From contig OZ020269.1 of the NCBI GenBank assembly GCA_963971225.1, positions 5,332,001-5,396,000 on the forward strand: a stretch of DNA of 64,000 bases, read 5' to 3'. The position numbers and the translations under genes are program-made. The DNA comes from Melieria omissa (Eukaryota; Arthropoda; Insecta; Diptera; Ulidiidae). Below are positions 27,001 to 38,000 of the stretch, in pieces. How positions within the stretch are numbered: position 1 is the first letter of the stretch; each line of letters begins with the position of its first letter. The notes under the pieces are model-generated. The model saw only the letters and a program-made list of their open reading frames with translations. It was not told the DNA's origin and searched no databases.

Positions 27001-28943
27001 ATATTAAATAATGAAATGCAGTTGTTGCTTGTTAATGTTTGTTGTTGTATTTCACATTGTTATTGTTTGTGGCGCATTGACACGAGGTCACAATGTTTGC
27101 GTTGTCTCGTGTGGCTGGGCGAGCTTTGAAACGTGATTATCGGATTTGTCAATGGATATCGGATTATTTTGGGTATTGGATTTGTCATATATACTACTTA
27201 TTTATTGTAATTTATACATAAAAAATTGAATTGATTTGGTTTTTACGGTGATTGGAGAATTTCTTCAGCCAAATTGACAACGATGATTGCAAGCAAACGA
27301 TTTTAAAATTTAACTGAAATTTAAATGAAAAAAATAATGGAAAAAATTAATATGAACACAGGAATCGCAAACTAGACTTTACTTGCCTACAACTTGACAA
27401 ATGTGACTTGTGCCTGACCCCACAACCACTGTCTCACACTTTTAAGCGCACAACGCTTCAACTCATCGGGCAAAGCTACCAAATTACGCTCGCCGCAAGC
27501 TCGCATTACTTTACTAATTGCACACAGTGCGCATGCCCGCTGGTATATATCACAGATATGCCAAATTGCTGCGCTTCCTGTGTGAAAGTTTTTGGAAACA
27601 TGTTTAATTAGTGTTCAGTGAGTGTTGTTCAGAGCCATTGCGACGGTGGCAACCCACTGTGCGCGCAACGAAAATATTTTGGGTTACCACTAACCGCTTT
27701 CGGAGCCACAGCTCATATTTCTAAAACAAAAGGGTCAACTTTACGCTAACACTGAAACAGCCCGCACGCTATTGCTGCACCGCTTACAAAATCGTAGTAA
27801 CCACAAAAAGTAATGACGGTCAAAAAACAGTGACTGAAACCCGACATTGTAATTTTTTTATTTATGTTTTAGTTAAAAGCCACATGCGAACACAAAATCA
27901 GCTGGAGTATTCATAATCAGCGACAGACATGCAGTTCGACATGTACGCATCCATGCCGGTTGCCATCAGCCGACCCGGCTAACTATCCATCAAGTTGGCG
28001 CGCACATGGATGCGGTGACGCCGAGACGTGCAACAAAATTGAAAAGCGTCTAATTTGTGAGATTATGACAGAGCTCGTGCGCTGCGTGCTGGGCGGACAG
28101 ACAGACTGACAGCTGGTCAAACGCCGACACATGTGTTATGAGCAATTTTCAAAAATTTCGTGATAATCAACTTTGTGCATTTTGTGGCTGCGCGAATAGT
28201 CGCCGCATGTGGCTGTCCGGCGCGCTCATCCCGTAGCTGGCTGGCAGTGGCGCTTGCAAGGGTAATTTGCGCTGCTTCATGCCAAACAGCATTACTCATC
28301 TCTCCTCTGGCGCGTTTGGCTTACGAATTTAATTTGGATTGAAAAAAGGTTCGCAGTAAAAATCCAAATTACACACCGAGCGCATGATTTCGTTAAATTT
28401 AAGGGTATTTTCGTTAAATTTGTTTGCGGAAGTTGAGGTTGAATTCAAGTTTGCTGCAACTCAACCGAGGCCAAAAATTAGCTTTGTGGCAATAATTTGC
28501 AAACAGAACAAAAGTCAGCCAAAGTGTCCGGCGCAGGAAGAATCAACCGAAACACGCACTGCCACCGACCATATGGCGAGCTTGTGGCCGTTTCAGAGTT
28601 GTGTCGAATTGTTAACATTTCTACCATTCACGAAAAGAAGTAGAATAATATATTTAACTATAGCACAAAGAAGAAGAAGCCTCATCTGCCAAAATTACAA
28701 GGCATAGTAATCTAAAATACAAAATAAATAACAACAGACGGAACCAGCCGTTTTGCGCCGATTCAAAATCATGGGAAGGGAACTGTTCTTAAGCAATTAC
28801 TTCATTCTCATTGATTTGCCACCTTAGCAAGCAGTCGTGGAAACAAAGTATTCTTGATTTGGTTATGAGTTCAAATTCGAATTCAAGTCTCTGAAACTAC
28901 TCATCCAAGCAATATTTATTAAATCAATTTTTTGTTCAGATTT
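24052..28943. other. Non-coding stretch, no gene supported
   Basis: No accepted coding exon. The stretch holds an AT-only run near 26158-26230 and GTT-rich sequence near 26980-27060. Open frames are short and of unconvincing composition. Confidence 0.55.
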
Positions 28944-29917
28944 ATGTAAGGGAGAGGGCTGGGGTGTGAACCGGGTTTTGTTTTTTGGCTCTAACTTTTC
29001 ACAGAATAAAGATATCGAAAAATCGAAGATACCGTTGGAAAGGTGAATATATAACGCAACTTTGTTATGAAGACAGATTACCGTTTTGATTGAAATTTAA
29101 CTCTCTACGTCCAATTTTCTGAGAACGTGATTTTTCGCTTTTTCAAAAAAGTGGCTGGGTTGTGAACCATCTGGAAAATCCCTATTAAAGTCGGAAAATA
29201 CGAAGAAAACACCCATAATTTTTAAGTACATTGAGAATTTATTTAATCAGGAAGCCTCAAGAGGTGAAAAAAAGTTATAATGACGCCTCTTAGGCCAAAA
29301 AATCGCAATGAATGAAACTGCTCAATTTTTTAAATTTTCATCCTAATCTGTGTCGGAATGTTTGCATGTGAAATACGAACGTGTTCTCGTATTGGCTCAC
29401 TTCAAGTGAACACAACGAAATCGAGTGAAATTATATAAAATGACTTTATTTTTATATATCCGTCCATATTTGACAGTGTTAGAACAAATGTAGTACGAAA
29501 AACAGGTGGTTCATAACCCAGCCACCTCAGTGGTTCACAGCCCAACCACGATGCCATTTTGGAAACTTTAAAATAAACGACACTTCCAATCATAATTCGA
29601 CATAAACAAATATTGCATCGTAAAATAGAATCAAAACACTAAATAAACATGTATTACACAGACTTTTTGCAATAAGCTCAGTCTCTTGGATAGCACTTTA
29701 AAAAAAGCAAAAAAGTTTTCGCAGTCGATTTTCAAACACGATGTCTGTAGCTGCCACAAGCAATACGTGTTTGTACTTCGGTGTAACCACAAAAGCAGAG
29801 TCATATCATAAGACAAAATTGACAGTTGAAAGATTGGCGATATGTCAATTAGGGAAAGAAAAAACGGCAATGGTTCACACCCCAGCCTGGTTCACAACCC
29901 AGCCCTCTCCCTTACAT
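28944..29917. mobile_element. 974-bp TIR element with six copies of a 16-bp motif
   Basis: The terminal inverted repeats are about 29 bp (28944-28972 and 29889-29917). Both start ATGTAAGGGAGAGGGCTGGG reading inward, with few mismatches after that. The motif GGCTGGGTTGTGAACC or a close variant occurs forward at 28957 and 29153, and reversed at 29508, 29532, 29872 and 29889. It therefore points inward from both ends, as transposase-binding subterminal repeats do. No convincing target duplication is visible and no transposase domain is recognised in its short frames. It is non-autonomous, superfamily unassigned. Confidence 0.75.
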
Positions 29918-32221
29918 CTTCCCAAATCTACGTATCTGCCACTGAATGTAGACAATCCAGCTTTTGTCCAACACTCTAATCGAACAGCCTGTGGCGAAGG
30001 TTTCCTCTTTCCCTCTCCCCAATATTTGCACATCCTTAACGGTCAAGACTGTCAAAATGGATTTTATGCTGGCACATTTTTTTTCTGATGTTGCTTTCCT
30101 TGATGTGTTGCAAAAGAGGGTTACTATCTGACCCTGCAATCCCCGCCTCCGTACCGCACGCACACGGCCTGAATGATGCGACTGATGAGCTGATGATTTC
30201 CTCAGCTGCAAATGAAAAATTGCAATATGCGAGATTGGCTGGCAAAGGCTGATTGCTTGTAAATACATTACGAGCTGTAGCCCCGAGGGATGAATCGAGC
30301 GAATGACTGGACATAGTGGAATGTGACTGGTAGAGGGCGAAGGCTCGATTGGCGGGAGAGAGAGCTCCAATGACAATATCGCTTAATGAACTTAATCGTA
30401 CCACATTGCCATTGAGTACTGAGTACGAAAAGGATTCAAAATAAAGTCAAAATAAAATATAAATTATATATTTAAACCTGCTGCGCGTGCTTCAACATAA
30501 CAAAGAACCCAACACTATTTTTTGTCTAATTTCTTGGTGAAGGCATGTTGGGATCACTCAGTCCAACAAAAAGATGAACAATAAAAACTTATACGCGACC
30601 AGGCAATTTAAATAAAAATGCAACTAATTTTTATGAGCTCAAGCGATATCGAAATGATCTCCAAGCCGCTGCACATGCTATGCGTTTCATTTCTTTGATA
30701 TCCACCCCAGCAAAAGACACAAAAGATGCCTTCTAAAAGTATATCAACACACACACACACAACCACAGCCAGGCATGAGGATGGGCACAAAACTGCAACA
30801 ACGCACGGACAACGTGTATGGTTGTCGTATGCGCGTATCTCATAGATACTTAACGCGCTTTTGGTGTTATTTTCCCGATGCTGTTGTTACTGTTGTTGCT
30901 GCCATCGATATTGATTCCCTTTTAGGGTATTTTTTTCCGCTGGGCTTCGTTTCATTTCGCCTTGCTTTTGTAGTTTACTTGAGTGTTTTGTTTGGCTTCA
31001 TGTGATGAAGAAGAACAACAACAACGCCTACAATAGCAGCAACGCGTTTTTCGAGCATTCACAGCGAACGAATGCGCTTCAAATGCTTGTTTACGTTATC
31101 ACCAGCGGCAATCACATTTTTGTTATTCACATTTTCCCCATCCTCCTCCTATTTTGCTCTTCCTTTCATCCTCTATTTTTGAGCTGCTTCTTAGCATTTT
31201 TTCCTTTACAACCTTTTTGTAAGCAAGTCAAGAGCAGTGGTCGAGAGTGCTGCGCTGCGGTAAGAGTGATAAGTAAAAGTGGTCGGCCAGGAGCGTTTCA
31301 CCATACGCTCAGGCCTCAGACTGTAGCAACAATTTTAATTATTTTATTAATTATAAATTATTAATTTAATTATTTGTAGAGCACCGAGCAAGAATTATTT
31401 CCGTAAATTTAACAACTAAAAAATGTCATACTTCGATAGAGATAAATAGTAAAAATTAACATCCATCTCCGCATAAGCTCAAACTATAATACTGATTGTC
31501 TACATAGTTTTAGTAACTTTCCATAAAAGAAATAAAAAACCCAATTAAGTAACGAATCCTCTATTTTAGCAAAATTTATGATCCACAACGTTTTCAACAA
31601 AAAAACATTGAATACTGGCCAACCAGTTGAGTTCCAAAACCCACCACGAGCAGTTGTTGTTAATAACGAGAGGAGAGCACACGCAACACGAGTACATAAA
31701 CAAAAACACACACACACACAAGCACTGCTACGAGCGCATGAGTGCAAGGCCTCGGCCGGCGAGGAAGAAGTGCCAAAGCGGGCGGAGAGAGCTAGCCACT
31801 TAGTATTTGAATGGTATCGGTGTTGGCGGTGTTGGTTTTTGATGAGAGAGCGCACTCACCATGGTGGCAATGCTGGTGGTGGTGTTGGTGGTAGGGATGG
31901 AGTGCTGATGATGACTTTGCTGACGGGTCGGAAGATTTAGTGGTTGATTGTTTGTGCACTTCAATTGTCTACTCTCACTCTCTGCGGAAATGCTCTCATT
32001 TATGTTGCACACTACAGTCGGCGGTATCTTGGAGGACTTTTAAGGATATACCAAAAAATTTAGACAGTTTATGTCATATTCAATAACTTACCACTTTATT
32101 TCCAAAACACAGCATATTTGACTACAACAAGCTTCTAAATAATAGAAGCTTCTAAATATTTCAAAAAATCACTTATGAGCTTTTATACAATTGTAGCCAA
32201 AAAGCAAAGGCCTGAAACTAC
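29918..32221. other. Non-coding stretch, no gene supported
   Basis: Only chance-like frames and short CA runs (about 30752-30762 and 31708-31718). No exon or RNA gene was recognised. Confidence 0.55.
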
Positions 32222-32223
32222 TA

Positions 32224-33532
32224 CACCGTGGCGACGAATAACTGTTACTAACGTTTTGTTAAAAATAAAAAAGACCGTGATTGATTCTGAAAAAAATATA
32301 TTTTATATTTATTTCAGTACTTATTTCATTTAGTTTTTAATTATTAATTTCAAATCTTTCACCCTTGTTTTTGTTCGCCAGCCGTAAACGTTTTGGGAAG
32401 GCAGCGCAGGCGGCACGCACGACTTCGTCAGATATTTTATTCCATATCTTCTAAAGGCGTCGCTTGAACTCATCTATCTTCATATGTTTTATGTTCTTCA
32501 TTTTGTCCAGCATGAAGCCCCATATAGAGAAATCCAATGGATTCAGATCCGGAGAAGAGGGATGGCCATTCATCTGCCGAAATAAAACATGGAAGTTCGT
32601 CTTTACACCAGCTCTGAACAATTTTTGCCTTGTGAGCTGGAGCAGAATCTTGCTGGAAGCAAAATTGTGCATTTCTAAATAACTGCGTGGCATGGGGCAC
32701 AAATTCTTTTCAAAACCTCTTCCAAGTAGTAGTTTGCGATAATTTTTGCGTCTTTTTCATTAAAAAGGAGAGGATACTTGCCTTTCTGCAGAAATCGCTC
32801 CCCATACCATAACGGAGGACACGTTTTGATACCTCTCAATTGCCTTTTTATGAGTTGGGATATCAGCCATCCTTGTTCAATACACACAATCATTTTGAAC
32901 GTTATGACTGTCTTGTAACAAAAAGAGTTTTTCATCCGCAAAAATTATTTCGCCGCTAGTGTGCCGCCGAAGGAGTTGCTCACTTCTTTTCTTTCTCATT
33001 ATTTTTTGACGCTCTGTAAGACCGTGAATGGGTTTTTTTTGTGTAGGCATTCATCTTCAAATTGTTAATAACATTTTGTATGGCTTTATGGCACACACCA
33101 TGTCTTTAGCCATCTTTCTTACAGAAATCGAACAATTTCGACGTATGACGCACGCACTTTCACGCACTTTCTTCACCATTTCTGGAGTTCTTCCGGTACT
33201 TTTGCGACCGGTCTTTTTTGCGATTTTGAGGGTTCTAGTTTTCTTAAACCGCGCTATAGTACGATATACAAACATTTTGTTGATTTTCAGATTTTTAGCG
33301 ATTTAACAATCACCCTCGGTTTTTCACCCTTCAAATGTAATTTTACCCCAAGTTCTCGTTTGGCGTATATGCTTCTCAAATTGTTTACACTAAATGATTT
33401 CGTTGCCTAACTAGTGTATTGTTTACAGTATTGATACACAAAAAATACAAAAAAATAATAATAAGTCTAGGCCTAATACGAAAGGCGCAGCAGCGCTTTG
33501 AATAAAGGTAACAGTTATTCGTCGCCACGGTT
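32224..33532 (-). mobile_element. Tc1/mariner transposon, 1309 bp, broken transposase
   Basis: A perfect 23-bp inverted repeat lies at 32226-32248 and 33508-33530, beginning CCGTGGCGACGAATAACTGT, with a near-matching outer dinucleotide. TA duplications flank it at 32222-32223 and 33533-33534. The minus strand carries transposase pieces in several frames: a DNA-binding region near 33400-33060, a middle part near 32940-32675 and the catalytic end near 32670-32450. The length is normal for a full-size mariner-like element, so it decayed in place rather than being deleted. It lies about 630 bp upstream of the start codon of the next gene. Confidence 0.88.
32451..33400 (-). pseudogene. Tc1/mariner transposase remnant
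   Basis: The family cuts and pastes the element at TA sites. In order from the N-terminus, the sequence shows a helix-turn-helix-like stretch with GRKSTGRTPEMVKKVRE and SVRKMAKDM (33275-33100), then a middle part, then QQDSAPAHKAKIVQSW, which carries the second catalytic Asp of the DDE/D triad, and finally SSPDLNPLDFSIWG, which carries the third. These last two blocks lie in different frames, separated by a frameshift around 32560-32575. A stop also interrupts the N-terminal region near 33300. The gene is therefore inactive. The spacing of the acidic residues cannot be measured reliably across the frameshift, so the DD-subfamily is left open. Confidence 0.85.
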
Positions 33533-33534
33533 TA

Positions 33535-34159
33535 TAATCGTTGTTCGTAAATCATTCACAAGCGATTGTTGTTTTTTGACATTGATAATCTACATGATAA
33601 GTTTACATTTTTGAATTTCTACGTGTAAAGCAAAAACATGATGCTCATCGCATGATGTTGTAGGGTGTCTGCTGTTCGTACTTAACCGAGGCGGAATTCA
33701 CAGCAGTTTCTTTGCTGCAGTGTACGGGCGAGCGTCTCGCAGCCAAAAGAAAACGCAAAGAAGAGGAAGAGACAACAACAGAAGCAACAGCAGCAGCAAC
33801 ACACGAGGTAAACATAACAAAATTTGAATTTTTCAAATCAGTTTTTGGCGGCACTTCAAGCGGTAACAACGGTTCGTGAGTGAGGTGGTGCTGCGCGTGC
33901 GTTGGACATACACACACACACAAACCCATAGAGGATACGCTAGCATAGCATGTCCTTAGGAGCAACCTTGTGAACAATGACAAAAGGTTTTGTTACTGGT
34001 TATTGAGTAAACATTTAACACTTTTGAGTGAAATTTCCGGATATTCACAAACAAACATGTGTCTGTCTATAAAGAATCAAACACATTTCTATGATTAAAC
34101 TGCAAGAAATATAATAAATCGTCAAAGCATTTGTGAATAACTACATCGCTTCCGCCAAC
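33535..34159. other. Presumed 5' flank / leader of the two-TM gene
   Basis: This short stretch lies between the mariner element and the first ATG of the downstream gene. An in-frame stop (TAA at 34115-34117) precedes the start codon. The promoter or a 5' untranslated exon may lie here or further upstream, but I see no decisive TATA or initiator. Confidence 0.35.
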
Positions 34160-35031
34160 ATGAGCACCAGTTGCAGTGCCACCCACATCCCCTGCAATCA
34201 GCCGACCGCCACGGCAAATGCCTCATTAGTTTTCGAAAACGGCACAATCATGGGCGCTGTCGTGGAGTATAGCAGCAACAATAACAACAACACACCCCAC
34301 GGGCAGTTCGCCAGCGTGCCGGAGATCGTAATCAGCGCCCACCGCAGTCGCAGTAAACTCGACACTGATGGCTCAACATGTGGCCGCGACAACAGCGAGG
34401 ACACGGCCGTCGAGAGCACCGCCCTGCTCGCCCACGCACCATGCCCCCACGTTGGCGATGGTGGCATTGAGACGGATGCGCTGCCGCATGACGATTTCGA
34501 GCAGTTCATACTGAACCGCAGCACATCGGACAGCAACATCCTGGAGTCGAGCATCTACAGCGAGCTTCAATTTCCACCCTCGATTGGCAGTGGTTGCGGA
34601 AATGCCGCGGGCTACCTTATCAGCAGCAGCAGTGGTGGCTCCACTGCCGCCCAGCAGCAGCTGCCGTCACCCGCCAGTGCTGCGAACCCGCCCGAACTGG
34701 TCGATCTGCTGAATACGAGCACGTGTTCGCGCGAGTCGTCGTCGCGTGCGAGCAAGCGCTCGCGCCGCAAACACAAATCAAAGTCCAAGTGGAGCGCGTC
34801 GTCGAGTGCGCAGGACGCCGGCTCGGCGCTGGCCGCCAACGCCTACCCGCCCCAGTACACGGCCATCTTTCTGGAGCACGGCAACGTGGCTGCCAATGCA
34901 ATGGGACAGATTGCAAGTGCGGCAGCCGCTTCGCCCTTCCTCAATGCGCCGCTCGCCGATGCCGCCTACCTGCAGCAGCAGTACCAGTTGATATCGGCGC
35001 CGTACCCTATCGGACGACATTTGCATCACAG
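34160..35031 (+). CDS. Two-TM gene, coding exon 1
   Basis: Starts at ATG 34160 and ends with CATCACAG before a GTTGGT donor, in phase 2. GC-rich codon use here contrasts sharply with the AT-rich flanks. Encodes the low-complexity N-terminal half. Confidence 0.85.
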
Positions 35032-38000
35032 GTTGGTTTTGTACTTGAGTACTTCATATAAATATTTCTGATGCAGATTTAATGCTTTCATGAGAGTTGT
35101 CGAGGCTTCGTGTGCGCGTTGAATGGGCCTTTTGGATCCATCTATTTTACCGTGCCACAAATATCAAACAATTTCCAAACACACAAAAAAACCATATACT
35201 CGTGAAACTAGGGGCCAAATGTAGTAAAACTGCGATTTAAGTTTTTCTCTCCGACGTCAGGTTTTTTTTTAAAGGACTCTGAAATTTCAAGGATATGTTT
35301 ATTTCAAGGAATTGTTTCAAAAATTGAGCGCTTTGTAGAATAACAATATGGGTATCAAATGAAAGAGAAAAATCTTTAGAATCTTAGAAAATTTAATTTG
35401 CAAAAGGACAAAGAGGCATTGAACATGTTCTTTTAAAACTTTATTCTTGAATATCCTTTCAAATTTCCAATAGCATTTTTTCGAAAAAAGTATTGAATTT
35501 CGTCCTTCTAACTTTTTTAATTAAGAATATAAAAAAATTAATACTTCTCTCTAACAAACAATGATATATTGCACCGTACGACAAAAATAAAATATTTAAG
35601 TAACTCATGTATAAATCGTTATGTTTACTACACTTGGCCCCTAGTTTCGCGAGTATATCGATTTTTAGTGTGTAAAATTTGTTGTCGCACGGTGTTATCA
35701 AATGCTTATGCAGTGTATTTCTCCTTTTTTCTCTCTTTTATTAACCCTTATGTGTGTGATGGGGTACCCGGGTACCCAAATCACTTTTATATCGAAATTT
35801 TATACACTTGCGGATAACCTAGAAAGGTGAATCTTCATGACAACTCCCAAAATGGTATTCTGTCTTTATTTTCGGGTGTTTAATTCCATTTATTTTATTT
35901 TGGAGGGTGTGTTGCAACATTTTACTTTTTACACCCTTACCCGTGTGCTGTGGGGTACCCGGGTACCCCAATACATTTTATATGGAGTTGCATAGATTTT
36001 TCCTGTAAGTAAAATTTTCTAAAGTTAATAATTTGTTATAAAACAATTTTATCAACGAGAACAATCACTCAATCGATTTTGAGGAAATTAAAAAAAATGA
36101 TTTTGGTTGTATAAATTCTGAGATGGTCAGTTTCTATGCAACTCGCAGGCTCGGCGTCATAGGCTTCTATTGCTGCATCGTCAACTGATGGAATATGTTC
36201 ATCTTCACCTTCGGAAATGGAAAATTCTTCATCACATTTACTTTCGCACATTATTTCTTGAATTTCGGCTGAGATAAATCTTTCACAACGAGAATTTGCT
36301 GAATAAGAACTCATTTCCGAACTTGTTCAGATCCTTCACAATGCAATTGAAACTAATAACTAACGATTAATTAATTTGTTACAAAGTTCAAATGTAAAAA
36401 CTTTCCTCGGGGAATGACCTTCCATTGAAATTTACAGCAGCGTATGAATGGTATTCCTCTTTTTATGAAAGCGAGATCCGAAATTGCACATAAATTCATT
36501 ACTGGAAATTAAAAAACAAGTTTGTCTCATTTTTCACAATCACAAGTCATTTTTTGTAACAAGGGAAATCCCAAAATGTACTTTTATATTACTGAAAACT
36601 TTAAAACTAAGCAAAAACAGTAAAATTTCTTACTGTGCGAACAAAAAGTGAGAAATTTTCATACAATTTGTACTGGGGTACCCGGGTACCCCATCACACG
36701 GGTAAAGGTGTTTTTTTCAGCACACACACTAGGGTTAAAATTCTTATCAAGTAAAATTTTCCCTTTTTTTGATCCTACGAATTTTTTCTGTTTTCCATCC
36801 TTTTCGTCCATATTTCTATTTATTTACTTTGCATTTTCCTCATAGATTACCACTCAGTTCTGCCATTTTTTTTTGTTCTTTATGTCAATGAGTCTGTGAA
36901 TCAGGATTCGACTCCTGATTCAGTCGATTTTTTAGTATTTATATTGTAAATACAAATAGAAAGTTTTTCATTTAGTGGAACCTCTCAACAGGAAATGTCA
37001 GAGCTCCAAGAGTAAAGTAATTGAAAATGAAGAGACTTCTAATGTGCCGCTCGTAATCGGCATAAAGATAGTATGAATTCACACTCTCAATACTCACTCT
37101 TCCTTACATCCCTTCTTTATTCCTACTTGACTTTTTTTATTTTTTTCTTTTTCCGCAATCCTTTGCTTCTTTTTGGTTTTTTCCCTCATTCTCATATTCC
37201 TTGGTATTTGTTTATCTTCTGCCAGCTAATCCAATAAATAACTCAGTACTCGAAACAGTAAAACCCCACTTAACCAACTATCGATTTATGCGCATTTTTC
37301 CTCACTGTACACATTCGTAGCATACAATGTGTGAAATATTCAGTGGCAATTTAGACACAGTTGTTCATCTGAAAAGTTTCCCCATAGTTTTTCACGTACA
37401 CTCGACGTTTTAGTCAAAAAAGCCAAAGAGTCAAAAATGTTCACGCATGTGTCCAACAAAAAAACAAGAACTCAACACACGCCCACCGCCCGCAATGTTT
37501 GAGTGGTCGCCGCAATCAAAGTCACAACTTCAGAGTCAAGAGCAGAACATTTTGAAAAAGCAACTTCCCCCACAAAAAATATGAAGAAAAAACGACAGCA
37601 GCCAACAGAAAAACTCACTTGAAAAAGTTTCAGTTTGACAGGCGCATTTAAAATTGTAATTGGCATGCTCCATCAACAGCAGACAGCGAAACAGCCAAAC
37701 AGACGGGCAGCTACCCGGCAAACGAGCCGCAAACGGTTCTCTCTCCACCAACTGACAACAGAACACACAAACACACATACACGCGCAGCAAAATCACAAG
37801 AACCACCGAAACCAAGTGCGGTAGCAAACTTTTTATCATTCTCCAAAAATCTGGTCACGCATGCAGCGGTCGAGTGGCTCCCCGCCAAAAACTGGAGCAC
37901 ACACATCCGACCGACGCGACACGCACGCGAAAAGGGACACACCGAATGCGGCAGCGTTGCGCCAGCAGAACGGGCTCCCTCATCCAGCTACTGATTGTGG

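Noticed and set aside
29741..30088. 115-codon frame crossing the right end of the 28944-29917 element
   Set aside because: No transposase or zinc-finger (THAP) signature could be confirmed, and it runs past the element boundary into unrelated flank.
34594..35061. 155-codon frame overlapping exon 1 of the two-TM gene
   Set aside because: Alternative-frame shadow. The chosen frame is the one that splices in phase to the downstream exons.
36890..36925. Possible tRNA from a B-box-like GGATTCGACTCC
   Set aside because: The T-arm-like hairpin is isolated. No D arm, anticodon arm or acceptor stem can be drawn upstream.
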